Assembly: GCF_007655135.1 (NCBI RefSeq)
Contig: NC_045128.1
Location: forward strand, 22,848,811 to 22,912,810
DNA from: Punica granatum
Lineage: Eukaryota > Streptophyta > Magnoliopsida > Myrtales > Lythraceae
Reading direction: 5' to 3'
DNA length: 64,000 nucleotides
The notes under the pieces were generated by a model that did not search any database, was not told the origin of the DNA, and worked only from the letters and a program-made list of their open reading frames with translations. The position numbers were made by a program, and so were the translations under genes. Below, in pieces: positions 24,165 through 35,715 of this stretch (position 1 is its first letter; every line of letters begins with the position of its first letter).

Positions 24165-24211
24165 AAGGTTTTCTCAAAGATCTCTGAGACCGGGATTTTG
24201 TTTGAGGAAGG

Positions 24212-25747
24212 ATGATGAGAAAGGAAGATAATGCTGAAGACTCGGGCAAAGGAGTGCAGACTTCAACAATTTTCAAGATTGGAGCTTCGGATTCAACAGG
24301 ATTACAGATTACTTCCTGTCTTCTTAATGGAGATAATTATTTGACGTGGTCAAGAGCGATGAGGATTGCGCTCACGGCCAAAGGGAAGTTAGGGTTCGTG
24401 GAGGGCAGAGTCCCGAAACCACCAGCAGGGGACCCGAACCTGGAGAGTTGGGAGATGTGCAACTCCCTCGTGTTGGCATGGATATTCAATGGGTTGGAGA
24501 AAGAACTTCAGCCGAGTGCCACCTACGCCACTGAAGCGAAGACCCTTTGGGATGATCTCAAGGAAAGATATTCCCAAGGGAATGAAATGAGGATTTACCA
24601 ATTGAAGTCGGATATCAGTATTTACAGGCAGGAAGGCAAAACGATTCAGAAATACTATTCAGGCATCAAGACGCTATGGGATGAGCTCGAGAATTATCTC
24701 GAGTCACTGGGATGCTCGTGCGATGCAGCAGCCCGTTACACAGCCCAGAGAGAAAAGGAGAAAATTTACCAATTCTTGATGGGGTTGGACGAGCAATTTC
24801 GAGGGGTACGGTCTGACATTCTCCGAGCCGAACCCTTACCTTCGATGAGCCGAATCTATCAGATGGTCTCGGAAGAGGAGAAGCAACACACTGTGGCGCG
24901 TTCCAGGGAGGTTGCACGCATGCCCGAAGGAGGAGCTGAATTGGGGGCTTTCGCTGCTAGAACCGGAAGCGAGAACAGGCAAGGGCAGAGATGGACCACG
25001 GAAGGGAGACCGATTTGCGACCACTGTGGCCGAGCAGGGCATGTCAAAAGCTCCTGTTGGGTCCTCCATGGGCAACCTGCGGATGGGAATAATAGAGGGA
25101 AAGGGAAGAAATTGGGAGGTCAAGGAAAGCAAATCACAGGACAGTGGAAGGGATCGGGCCAGTGGAATGGAGGGAAGATGGCAATGGCCAACGCTGCACA
25201 AGAGGCAGTGGTGCCGAGCGGCTCTTCGGGACAAACCAAGCAATTTTCGGGCGGCTCCTCTGGACAAAACAGACAATTTTCTGGTCTGTCCAATGCTGTA
25301 CATGAAGGAAGGGTTTCAAACAGTGCAGGGAACATATTATCGGGCTTATCCAATACACAGTATGAGACTCTACTGAGTATCATTGCAGCCCACGAAGGAC
25401 GAAGCGAACCACTTGTCGGTAATATTGATTTCATTTCTGTTGAGAATACTAATTGGATAATTGATACTGGTGCATCGAGGCATATGACGGGTTGTGTGGA
25501 TTGTTTGGATGATTTGAGATCGATTGATGATAAAATTCCTATTTATATTCCCAACGGGAATTCCACTCGAGCAACAAATATTGGTAATGTTCGACTTGGA
25601 GGTTCATTTATTTTGCGGGATGCATTGTTCGTGCCAACATTTAACTGCAATTTGATCTCAGTTGGTCAACTAAGCAAGGACATGGATTATTTTGTGACAT
25701 TTTTACCTGAGTTATGCCTTATACAGGACCGCATATCGAAGAGATAG
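24212..25747 (+). pseudogene. Copia-2 gag and protease part, ends at a frameshift
   Basis: 511 codons. Residues ~30-230 form the plant copia gag core (LNGDNYLTWSRAMRIALTAK start; IYQLKSDISIYRQEG). A CCHC knuckle, CDHCGRAGHVKSSC, lies near residue 270, followed by a Gly/Gln-rich linker with near-repeats of SSGQxxQFS. Protease starts WIIDTGASRHMTG with the catalytic D-T-G intact. The frame ends in CLIQDRISKR-stop, exactly where related proteins run on into integrase (IGLGELRRGVYYL). The continuation is in the -1 frame, so one base appears to have been lost near 25735. Confidence 0.93.
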
Positions 25748-27033
25748 TTGGACTGGGTGAGCTCCGAAGGGGGGTATACTACTTGCGATGGGTGGCATCT
25801 TCGACTTTGGCATGTCAGGCACTAAGAATAGGCTCGGGAGATATCTGGCACAAACGTCTTGGGCATCCATCCAGTGGTATTAGAATAAAAGAGATTGATT
25901 TCGATTCTAGTTGCATGAGAAATAAGAATTGTGATGTATGTCTTCGAGCCAAACAGACTCGCTCACAGTTCAATTTGAGTTTGAATAAAGCTCAATTTCC
26001 GTTTCATCTTGTGCATTGTGATTTATGGGGTCCATATAGAGAGAAAACTATTTCTGCAGCAAGTTATTTTCTGACCATTGTGGATGATCATAGTCGGGCA
26101 TTATGGTTATATCTGTTGAGAGACAAATCGGAGGCAAAGGAAAGTTTGATGGGTTTTTGTAATTTGATTAAAAACCAATTTGGAATAATGGTGAAGGTAG
26201 TTCGAAGTGATAACGGATTGGAGTTTCTATCTCGCGATTTGCAGGATTTCTTCTTTCGAAATGGGATTATACATCAGACGACCTGTACAGATACCCCTCA
26301 GCAAAATGGAAGGGTCGAGAGAAAACACAGACATATTCTTAACGTTGCACGTGCCTTGTTATTTCAGGCATCTCTTCCAACACGATTCTGGGGAGAGAGT
26401 GTTGCGACAGCGGCATACCTGATTAATATGATGCTGACACCGGTGCTAGGAGGTAAGAGTCCCTATGAAGTTCTTTTTAAAAGGAAGCCGAATTATTCGA
26501 ACCTACGGGTATTTGGATCTTTATGTTATGCTCATCACCGACAGCGTGATAAAGACAAGTTCGCGGAAAGATCTCGAAGGTGTATATTTGTAGGTTACCC
26601 TCATGGGAAGAGAGGATGGCAGATGTTCGACTTGGAGAAAGAAGATTTTTTTGTTTCGAGGGATGTTCGGTTTTGTGAAAGTGAATTTCCTTTTGAGAAA
26701 ATTGGCCGTCCTACGATGAGCACCGGAAATCCTTTATTTATCGATCAAATGTGGAATGAAGAAAACATTAAAGCTGAGGGGGAGTCAGATGAAGTTCGGG
26801 ACGGTGGTGGACACACCCGACGGAATTGGACGGAGCTATCGTTTGGAGACAAAGAAGGGGCCCGTGACAGAATGTCCAGCCCACGAATAAATGAACAGAG
26901 TGGGCCAGTAAAGGAAATGGAGGATGGCTCGCCATTGAACGGGCCCACAGAAGCTCGAGTAATGCAGCCCAGTTTGTGGCCCAATAAGCCTTGGGACATT
27001 CTGGACACCATGGATCTGCCCAGCCCAGGCTGA
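25714..27033 (+). pseudogene. Copia-2 integrase part, ends at an in-frame TGA
   Basis: Integrase begins near VGLGELRRGVYYLRW. It has the HHCC zinc region (HKRLGHPSSG ... CDVCLRAKQ) and the DDE core: HCDLWGPYR, VRSDNGLEF and TPQQNGRVERKHR. Then come the GKSPYEVLF and VFGSLCYAH segments typical of copia. A Ser/Pro/Arg-rich linker to RT follows, and within it TGA at 27031-27033 interrupts the frame; RT resumes in the same frame at once. The initial ATG is not a biological start because the region should be part of the gag-pol polyprotein. Confidence 0.92.
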
Positions 27034-28917
27034 ATGTCAGTACATCAGCCCGAAAGGCAACTTCTTAGGGCCCAGGAGACTGAAATTCATGATGTCCAGC
27101 AGATTGAAGCCCATCAGAATCTCCCAACTGAGCAGATTACCCGAGATGGAGGAATAGTATTTTCACGACGATCGGGCAGGGAAATTTTGGCGCCCAGGCA
27201 TCTAAGGGATTTCGTTGATCATAAAAATAAGGATTTTGTTACTCACATTGCCACCCATTACCCCCCTTGCTCATTCCATCCATCGAAATCATCAGGTACG
27301 CCGTATCCTATTGAATCATATCTAGCTCATGCGGGTTCTTCCAATTTTGATTTATCTTACCTAGCTGCCATCGATTCGGATAACGAGCCCAAGACATATC
27401 GGGAGGCTGTTCGTGATTCTAGATGGAGAATGGCAATGGCAGAAGAAATTCGAGCATTAGAGTTGAATCACACCTGGACATTAGAGAGTTTGCCCCATGG
27501 CAAACGACCCATAGATTGTAAATGGGTGTTCAAAATAAAACGACGAGCAGATGGGAGTATTGAGCGCTATAAGGCACGCTTGGTTGCCAAGGGATTTACT
27601 CAGGTAGAAGGTATTGATTTTCACGAGACTTTTGCTCCCGTAGCGAAATTAGTCACTGTGAGATGTCTGCTAACTGTAGCGGTGGCAAGGGGATGGGAAA
27701 TACATCAGATGGACGTGCAGAACGCTTTCCTACATGGTAGTCTGGATGAGGAAGTGTACATGAAGCTGCCACCGGGTTTCTCTTCTCGTAGAGAAGGGGT
27801 AGTTTGTCATCTCCGAAAATCCCTTTACGGTCTTCGACAAGCTTCTCGCAACTGGTATTCTAAATTTGCTGATGCCTTAAGAGGATATGGATTTCAACAG
27901 TCAGGTGCCGATCATTCATTATTCACCTTTTCAAGAGGAGACATATTTATGGGGGTTCTTGTCTATGTGGATGATCTCATAATTGTTGGTAACAACACTA
28001 CTCATTGCGCTTCTTTTAAGAAGTATCTTCATCAATGCTTCCGGATTAAGGATCTTGGTCCATTGAAGTATTTTTTGGGAATTGAGGTGACTCGTACTAA
28101 TTCAGGTCTCTTCTTATGTCAAAGGAAGTATGCACTTGATATACTCACCGAATGTGGTATGCTAGGGTCTCGGCCATCTTATACTCCTATGGAGCAGAAT
28201 CATGGACTCACCGCCACTTTGGGTCCACGGCTTGAGGATGCTAGCAGATACAGACGCTTAATTGGTCGATTAATTTATCTGACTATTACTAGACCTGATT
28301 TGAGCTATTCGGTTCACGTATTGGCGCAGTTTATGCAGGATCCACGTCAGCCTCACTGGGATGCAGCCATAAGAGTTGTGCGTTATCTGAAACAGTCTCC
28401 TGGACAAGGAATTTTTATACAGCCCAACTCTCTGGATCTTGTGGCCTATTGTGATTCGGATTGGGCTAGTTGCCCTATAACTAGAAGATCGGTTACGGGA
28501 TATTTCATCACACTTGGAGGATCGCCAGTTTCATGGAAAACTAAAAAACAGTCTACGGTGTCTCGTTCGTTTGCAGAAGCTGAATATAGGGCTATGGCTG
28601 CTACTGTGAGCGAAATACTATGGCTGCGGAGTTTGTTAAGTTCACTTGGAGTGAAGGTTACTCATCCAACGCGATTATTTTGTGACAATCAGGCTGCTTT
28701 ACACATTGCGGCCAATCCAGTGTTTCACGAAAGGACTAAGCATATAGAGATAGACTGCCACTTTATTCGTGAGCACATCCAATCTCGGTTCATTGCCACT
28801 GCACATGTCTCCACCAAGCTGCAACTTGCAGATATATTCACAAAGGCATTGGGTCGAGATTGTTTTACATTTCTCCTTGGCAAGTTGGGCATTCGACAAT
28901 CTCATGCTCCAACTTGA
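27034..28917 (+). pseudogene. Copia-2 reverse transcriptase and RNase H, open
   Basis: 627 open codons. RT contains WKMAMAEEI-like entry, CKWVFKIKRRADGS, KARLVAKGFTQVEG, QMDVQNAFLHG and the catalytic YVDDLII. RNase H contains YCDSDWASCPITRRS, AEAEYRAMA and DNQAALHIAANPVFHERTKH. It ends FTKALGRDCF...LGI before the TGAGGGGGAG polypurine tract and 3' LTR. The enzyme domains look intact. They are separated from gag only by the two lesions upstream, so transcripts would need complementation from another copy. Confidence 0.93.
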
Positions 28918-28924
28918 GGGGGAG

Positions 28925-29113
28925 TATTATGAGATATGCTATATTCTGTAAATATTCTGCAAATATTTCATTAATCTTCTAGATTAGGCATCACTTGATA
29001 TTTTTCTAAAGTTAGTTTTTGGTTTCCTATTGTGGAGTAGAGAGGACTTGTATATCTTGTAGACTCTTCATCGTTGATGAATAGTATAACAGATACAATT
29101 CTTGACCTTGACA
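28925..29113 (+). repeat. 3' LTR of Copia-2
   Basis: 189 bp, same as the 5' LTR by eye. Preceded by GAGGGGGAG (polypurine tract) and followed by the AGTGG duplication. Confidence 0.95.
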
Positions 29114-29118
29114 AGTGG

Positions 29119-30470
29119 AGCGTAATAACTAAGTATAAAATTAGTAAACCTCTAAATTAACTATAAGTATGACATCACTACAAATATATATATATATATA
29201 TATAGACAAAATCTTACTCCTATAGAAAAATGTTTTGTAAAAAGAACCATAATTAGTGATATTAAATAAATTTACTTATCATAGTAATTGCCAAATCTCG
29301 ACAAAAAGTATTTTGTCATCGATGAAGAAATCAGAATGAAGAAACATGAAAAAAGAAGAAAACCAAAACTTTGTGAGAATTAATGAAATCAAATATTCTA
29401 TCTTACGTATGAATCTTCAAATAGAAGATAGAACACAAAAACATTATAAAGGAAGGTGACGTGGACAGACATTTAGATGAACACTCAACGGTCAAGTTTT
29501 GCATGTTGTAATGAAACGAAATGGAATGGACTAGAGTTATTCTTATGGAATAAAATGTAATAATATTGAGATAAAAATTGTGCTATTTTTTGTTGAGCTT
29601 CAAAATATGGAGAGATGTGTAACATATACGTTAGATTTACTTACAAAAATGTTATTCTATATATATATTTGTATATATAAAAAAATTACAAGAAGATATG
29701 TGATACTTATGCTAGTTGAAATGGTGGAATACCTGACTATTTTGAAAAAATGTTCATTCTCGACAAATTAAAGAAAATATGTTATCATAATGAAATGCAT
29801 ATTCAACTTATAAAAATGCCACCAAATAATGAAAATGGAGTGAAGGAAATGTTGAGTTTAGATGTCAAGTGAAAAAATTAAGAACAATTCGGTGTATTTA
29901 TAAGAGATCGGGTATTATAACCTATTAGTTCAAATTTTTAAGTAAAAATGGACCTAAATCTGTATAAGCCCAATAAAAATTTAATATGACATCAAAAGTC
30001 ACATATAAACCCATGATTTCTTCTTAACTTTTTCATGTAGGATCTAAACTCTCAGTAGGAAAAACCTTCTTCAAGCAATTGTTCTCTCCTTTTTTTTTTC
30101 TTTTTTTTTTCATAAGAAAGGTATATAGCCTAATATAATTATATGTAATAAATTTAAATAAAAGAGTATATAAGCCCCACTAGTGAAAATCAAACCTAAT
30201 ACCTCTTAGTTTCAAATCAACGTCATGTAACACTGTATTAAAACTCTTTTCTTTATTGTTCTCTTATTTTGTTCCCTAAATATGGAGCAAGACTTCGATT
30301 GAGATGGTCTTTGAACTGCGGCTCAATCAATCAGTATGAGATGGTCATTTGATTCCTTTCAAGTCCATTCATGCATACAAAACCAACCTTTGGATTATGG
30401 TGGGAATGGAGACAGAACAACTTAGGCGCGCGTTATTGATCAAGGGTTAGGAAAGAAAAGAACTGAAAAG
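29119..30470. other. AT-rich spacer with microsatellite and a SINE-like remnant
   Basis: An (AT)n run lies at about 29186-29204. At about 30165-30245 the text CCCCACTAGTGAAAATCAAACCTAATACC...TCTTAGTTTCAAATCAACG... resembles, in reverse, a tRNA-like B-box region. A related copy lies at 36430-36485. No gene is seen. Confidence 0.45.
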
Positions 30471-31050
30471 TAGGGGTAATTGGTTCCGGGTACCCTGTAT
30501 TTTTCATAATACCCGGACCCTACCTTGTAAGGGACAGGTTCCAAGATTTTGGAACCGGACCCTACCCTGTTGAATCATGGAACCGGAACCTACCCGGAAC
30601 CTGTATTATACCACAGGTTCCGGGTACCCTGTTGGAACCTGTAAATTTTTTCTTTTCGCTAAATAAAATCGAAAATATCACATACATAATTAGTAATTAC
30701 GCCAAATATAATATCAACAAAATTTAAATTAATCCACAACAATGAAATAATAATATGTCTCATCAATCCATCGACAAAATTGAATATCCATAATACGATC
30801 TCACACAGTAAAGTGCCTATGTTCTGATTCATTAGAGGAGATAGTAACTTTACTCTTTCCTCTTTTTTTTTAATAAATAATCGGTTCCGGGTACCCTGTA
30901 GGCAGGAACCGGAACCGGAATCGATTTTCACAGGTTCCTAATTTTAATACTCGAAACCTACCCTATTTTCAATACGAGCTACCCGGACCCTACCCGTTAG
31001 GGTAAGTTCCAACCGGTTTCGGGTATACCCGGTACCCGTGCACACCCCTA
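30471..31050. mobile_element. Non-autonomous hAT element
   Basis: The left end is TAGGGGTAATTGGTTCCGGG. The right end read inward is TAGGGGTGTGCACGGGTACC. Flanking 8-mers are CTGAAAAG (30463-30470) and CTGGAAAG (31051-31058), a hAT-type 8-bp duplication with one change. The body repeats GGTTCCGGGTACCCTG in both orientations several times, as in hAT sub-terminal regions. No transposase is present. Confidence 0.88.
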
Positions 31051-32382
31051 CTGGAAAGGCTTAATGTATCTTTTTCATGTTTATTTATTTTGGGAAATGC
31101 TATTAATAAAGCCTCCAACCTCTGTACTTATATATATATATATATATATGAAAAAGTAATTTATGAACAAAAAAAATCATTCTACACTGTGTTTTGTTGG
31201 CAATCTGGTTGGCGCCTGTGCATCCGCTCATGTACTCTTTTAGTTTTTTTTTTTTTGATGAGCATGAAGTATGAACTCTTAGTTTTTAACTCTCTGTTTC
31301 TTCTCTGAGCTTAAGCCCCATTTTATGCGCCAAAATAAATAAATAAAAGCTATCTTTTCAATATAATTGCTCCTACATATCAATTCTCTTCATTTTTCTC
31401 AACAATACATCATAACAGAGGTTCATGAACATAATGAGACATAGAGGAAATAAAATAATTGAATAAAGGAATTCTATAAGGGATGGTTAAATCTAGAAGT
31501 TCTTATTTTTTATTTTAGATTATATGGTATTCCACTACACTACATTTTTTTATTTGCTTGGATATCACTTTACTAACCTTAACTAAACTTATTATGAACC
31601 ATTGAATTTTAGGGTTCATAACTACCTACCATACCTACTCATTTCTCTTTCCCGCGTTCCCTCTTTTATTATCTATCTATTTTTCGAATATAAGGGAGGC
31701 CTATGTCTTATGGACCAAATATAATGAAATATAAATCATAATATATATATATATATATAAACAAACACGAGCCGAATTCTCACGCCGCCACATCATTAAA
31801 AATAAGAAATAGAGCTCTCTCGCTTTACCACGTCATCACTTATGTATCAAGAAATTTTGCTCTCATTAATTATGCTGTAAAATATATCTTATTTGCATAT
31901 AATCCAACAAAATATATATAAGAGAAAAAATATGCACTAAAATATACATTAGTTGCTATTCATGAAAAAATTTATATTGTAGTAATCGAATTACTGTTCA
32001 TATATATTTTGACAAAATATAGAGTTAGAAACTAATATTAACGAGAGTTTATAATATTTATAGAGTTGCCCTTTACCATTATGGGCAATTATATTCTTAT
32101 AATATTAATATTAACCACAATAAAATTGCGGTTTATATAATATCATTTGTTTATAATATTACAAAGGGAGAAGCAACAAGTGTGCCAGCCAAGAGGCAAG
32201 CAAAGGGAGAAGTAAAGGTAAAAATTCTTTCCTTTGAACTTACACTCGCCTAATAAAAAAAATGTATATTTTCTTTTGCGAATTGAAGAAATCATTCTTT
32301 CATACGAATATCATGTTCACGTATGTGAATTTTTTTACTTTTCATTTACTTATCTTTTTTAATGTATAATTTTGCAGATTGA

Positions 32383-32459
32383 CAAGATTATGGCATGTCG
32401 TAAACACAATGACTCATGAAATCATTAGTCTTAACATGATTTTCCTTGATGAAAAGGTA
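32383..32459 (+). pseudogene. Possible exon remnant of an RPA-like (Helitron-associated) protein
   Basis: After a splice-acceptor-like TTTTGCAG the plus strand reads LTRLWHVVNTMTHEIISLNM and IFLDEK, then GTATGC, a donor-like site. This pattern (R-x-W ... I-x-x-x-x-M-I-F-x-D-E-x) resembles the first OB fold of plant RPA1/DUF223-type proteins, often carried by Helitrons. It is short, so the call is tentative. Confidence 0.35.
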
Positions 32460-33659
32460 TGCTTTTGTATTTTTAACTAATTATAATATTTTGAAATACA
32501 AAACTTAATTATTTATTTAATTATGATTGTTTCTAATGAAATCATGGTTCTTTAATTCATGCAAGCATAAGAAAATCTCAAATCGATTTGTTCATATTGT
32601 TACTTATTCACGGTTTATACACTGTCAAGTATTTCAAGATAACTAGATAAAAAGAGATAATCTAATTGATATTAATCATCATCATCTTTGTTTAAGATTA
32701 TTTTTTTCATACTAATTCAAAAAAAATTATTTTTAGATATATATTTATTATTAAAATTATTAGTTTTTTTTTATAGTTGAGTTCTAATAACATGTTCAAA
32801 AATCGTATACATGAATGTTTTATTGTTTCCTTCATCATTAATTATGCAGTAGAATGTATAGATTATATGTATATATAGCCTAAGAGAATATATACGAAGG
32901 GAACGAAATATACAATAGACTATATATATACATTATGCAATATATAAATTTTCTACAACCTAATAAAGTTAAACTTAAATATAAAATAGATAACCTATAT
33001 TATATAATAATTTCCTGCCATTTACATTCAACTTAAATATATTGTACAACAAATAAAATAGATAAAATATGCATATATATCAACCATGCATATATATAGT
33101 TTCCTTATTTAATAAAAATCAATATATCCACAATAACATATATGTACACTCGAACATACACATACAATCTTCACTTTAGAAATATATATATTTGCAGCAT
33201 ATATTATATATTGAGACTTAGACTACTATTACTGATTATATATATGTGTGTATATATATATCATATATTGGAATTTAGACTATTATTTCATGAGACAAAA
33301 AAAATCATCATATTGAATTTTTTATATTCGATAGGAAATTTCCTTATTAATCTATGTGACATTTGCACTGTATATTTATATATATATATATATATTGTAC
33401 ATGTTTATTTGACATACTTACACCAATATCTTACACCAATTTGGTCGATTTGCAATACTATACCAATAGGTTTTGTCAAGTTTTCTCGAAACCCATGATC
33501 GTCAAATTCATCTATTTTTTTATAAAAGCAATTTGATTAGAATGTTATCTTTTTAATGGATGTTAATTTGTTTAGTGCATTTATTATTTGCTTAGAACTA
33601 TTATATTTGCATGAAAGTTTTTCTATATCATTTATTTTTTAATCTATACCTTAATAGAT

Positions 33660-33756
33660 TTTGAGATGGTATAACGGTTTATCATATACTAAAAGAATTA
33701 GGACTGGATGCAATAACGAAATTATCAACTTTGATATGATTTTCCTTGATAAAGAG
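33660..33756 (+). pseudogene. Second, more decayed copy of the RPA-like exon
   Basis: The segment ending CTTTGATATGATTTTCCTTG ATAAAGAG|GTATAC parallels the copy at 32383-32459, including the donor-like site. The similarity continues into the downstream intron-like sequence (GAAATTAGGATTCATTGATG / ATGCATGTAAGTATAAGAAA against ATGCAAGCATAAGAAA). The two copies are about 1.3 kb apart in direct orientation. Confidence 0.35.
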
Positions 33757-33929
33757 GTATACTTTGCTTGTTTGACTAAGTATATTATTTTGTTAGTAAA
33801 AAATAAATTAATAGTAATTTATTTTTTATAATGAAATTAGGATTCATTGATGCATGTAAGTATAAGAAAGTCTCAGACTAATCTAGTCGAACCGGTCCGC
33901 TCACTAAGGGGTAAAACTTTCACAATGTG

Positions 33930-34020
33930 GATTTTTTCCATTCACAATACTCGAAGCCGAAACCTTACTCAGGGAAAGTAAGCGCGGAACCACTTGAAAC
34001 AATCCACATTGGTGAATTTT
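33930..34020. repeat. Short inverted repeat
   Basis: TTCACAATGTGGATT and, about 65 bases on, AATCCACATTGGTGAA form an imperfect inverted pair of about 15 bp. The enclosed text (CGAAGCCGAAACCTTACTC) looks like part of a dispersed repeat. Confidence 0.5.
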
Positions 34021-34740
34021 TTTTTTAACTAAAGTACGGGTACCTATCTAGACAAACACTATTAAAAAAAATTGCAGTTACGTAAATAAAGGGAAAAAAT
34101 TCATTAGTAACTGTGGGTTGCGGTTAGTACGTTCACATTCTTTCTAAACAAAACAGTCATCTGCCTATGGGAATATTGCAAATATAGTCATCCAACAAGA
34201 GCTACTAATATTAATAGAGTACTATAGCTTTCTTATGGCGCGCCTTTGGTAGAATTACACAGTCCATACTTAAACTTGCCACCGAAGACTAGGGAGAGCC
34301 GTCCCTGGATAGATGTTGCCGCTACTAAGGAGACCTGCAAGCAGGCCAAAAGAAGGGCTGCTGTCGAGAAATTAACCACCACCGACTCTAGCCTGTGGAA
34401 GAGTACTCAAGACTCTCGCTGACTGCCCACCCACAACTTGCCAATACTAATATGCTAACCCGTGTCTTGGAAGGATATGTAAGTCAATTATAATATACTC
34501 AATATGGTATCGTTATATAAGGGTCTACCTCAAAACATTGTCGCATCAGTTAAAGTTATCGAGTTTGCTCCAATATGATGTCGCACTCTAGGCTTTTATC
34601 CAAGCAGCAAAGTTGGTGACAGTAATTATTGCATTTAATTTGTGAAAAATGTGTTAAATTAATTAGAGGAGAGGACAGTTGGACAAGTAAATTAAATTGC
34701 TTGGCCAATGAACAGCTGAGACTCATTTACTCAAAACAAG

Positions 34741-34860
34741 CGTGACAGTTGGGCAATGGTGGACCTCTTCTTTAATTTTGTGTTGCACTATATTTACTGA
34801 CACTCTCTTTTAAGGCCAAGCACAGTGCTTTCTCTCTAGGGTTCCCAAGTTTAAGCCAAA
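34741..34860 (+). promoter_or_regulatory. Core promoter and leader of the glycine-rich protein gene
   Basis: CTATATTTA near 34789 lies about 70 bp upstream of the ATG, a good TATA position for a start near 34820. A GGCAATGG motif (CCAAT-like) sits at 34751. The leader is pyrimidine-rich (CTCTCTTTTAAGG, TTTCTCTCTAGGG). Confidence 0.55.
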
Positions 34861-35715
34861 ATGATCGTCGAGTCTCGTTCTGGAGTTGCCATTCTCCTTT
34901 CGTTGTTGTTTATCAATGGCCTGGTAGTGGCTGAGGTTAGCGAGAATGGGCTCGAGGATGAGAAGCTCTTGTTTCACCACCCGCGGTTTTATAAAGGAGC
35001 AGGTCTAGGGCATGGGATTTACCGGAAGGGCTTTAGGCATGGAAGGTTTGGGAAACGTTTCGGAGGGGGATACGGTGGCGGTGGTGGCCTTGGTGGCGGG
35101 GGAGGTCTAGGTGGTGGTGTGGGTGGAGGGTATGGTGGAGGTGGCGGTCTAGGTGGTGGCCGTGGCCTAGGTGGTGGAGCAGGTGGTGGACTCGGTGGAG
35201 GTGCGGGTGGTGGAGGACTAGGCGGTGGTGGTGGGTTAGGCCATGGTGGTGGCCTTGGTGGTGGGGGTGGTCTGGGGCATGGTGGTGGCCTTGGTGGAGG
35301 TGGAGGTTTAGGCCATGGTGGTGGCCTTGGCGGTGGTGGTGGTCTCGGGGGTGGTGGGGGACTTGGTGGAGGAGGCGGTGCTGGTGGTGGCTTTGGTGCA
35401 GGCGGGGGTGGGGGTGCAGGTGGTGGACTAGGTGGAGGAGCCGGAGGAGGTGGTGGACTAGGTGGAGGAGCCGGAGGAGGTGGAGGACTAGGTGGAGGAG
35501 CCGGAGGAGGTGGTGGCTTTGGTGGAGGTGCTGGTGGTGGTGGAGGCTTAGGAGGCAGTGCTGGTGGAGGTGCAGGCGGTGGTTTTGGTGGGGGCGCGGG
35601 TGGCGGCAGCGGACTTGGTGGTGGATTCGGAGGCGGTGGAGGTTTTGGAGGGGGTGGTGGCGGCGGCTTCGGAGCCGGTGGTGGTGCTGGTATTGGAGCT
35701 GGGGGAGGCCACTGA
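34861..35715 (+). CDS. Secreted glycine-rich protein (cell-wall type GRP)
   Basis: An intact single-exon frame of 284 codons. Residues 1-25 form a signal peptide (hydrophobic GVAILLSLLFINGLVVAEV). Residues 26-65 are a His/Arg/Lys-containing spacer (LLFHHPRFYKGAGLGHGIYR). From there to the end the protein is almost entirely Gly with Leu, Ala, Phe and His: GGGLGG, GLGHGGGLGG and GLGGGAGGG units. It resembles class I plant GRPs, thought to be structural proteins of the wall or apoplast. The start codon is the first ATG after the TATA box and leads straight into the signal peptide. The frame is uninterrupted despite its repetitiveness, which argues for function. The true role and tissue cannot be read from the sequence. 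Confidence 0.9.
   Translation: MIVESRSGVAILLSLLFINGLVVAEVSENGLEDEKLLFHHPRFYKGAGLGHGIYRKGFRHGRFGKRFGGGYGGGGGLGGGGGLGGGVGGGYGGGGGLGGGRGLGGGAGGGLGGGAGGGGLGGGGGLGHGGGLGGGGGLGHGGGLGGGGGLGHGGGLGGGGGLGGGGGLGGGGGAGGGFGAGGGGGAGGGLGGGAGGGGGLGGGAGGGGGLGGGAGGGGGFGGGAGGGGGLGGSAGGGAGGGFGGGAGGGSGLGGGFGGGGGFGGGGGGGFGAGGGAGIGAGGGH
35232..35535 (+). repeat. In-frame tandem repeats inside the glycine-rich gene
   Basis: Two 36-bp arrays are visible. One encodes GLGHGGGLGGGG about three times (35232-35340). The other encodes GLGGGAGGGG three times with near-identical DNA (CTAGGTGGAGGAGCCGGAGG, 35428-35520). Units are multiples of three, so length changes keep the frame. Confidence 0.85.

Larger units (their letters stand above)
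23964..29113 (+). mobile_element. Copia-2: recent Ty1/copia insertion with 189-bp LTRs
   Basis: Two 189-bp LTRs appear identical base for base. The 5-bp target duplication AGTGG flanks the element exactly (23959-23963 and 29114-29118). These borders put the LTR termini at TATTAT...CTTGACA, so the ends are TA...CA instead of TG...CA. Gag, protease, integrase, RT and RNase H are all full length. The short LTR and gag type suggest an Ale/Retrofit-like lineage, but this was not tested. Confidence 0.97.
31051..34600. other. Long AT-rich spacer
   Basis: No gene supported. Contains (AT)n microsatellites near 31129-31149, 31740-31759 and 33376-33396, two RPA-like exon remnants and a small inverted repeat, all listed separately. 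Open frames here encode only low-complexity Ile/Tyr-rich peptides. Confidence 0.5.

Noticed and set aside
25690..25750. Programmed -1 ribosomal frameshift joining gag-protease to integrase in Copia-2
   Set aside because: The overlap is only 34 bases and no canonical X-XXY-YYZ slippery heptamer is in frame there. Plant copia elements normally use one frame, so a one-base loss is simpler.
33142..33498. 118-codon Ile/Tyr-rich frame as a membrane protein gene
   Set aside because: Low-complexity translation of AT-rich DNA including an (AT)n microsatellite; no promoter, no family resemblance.
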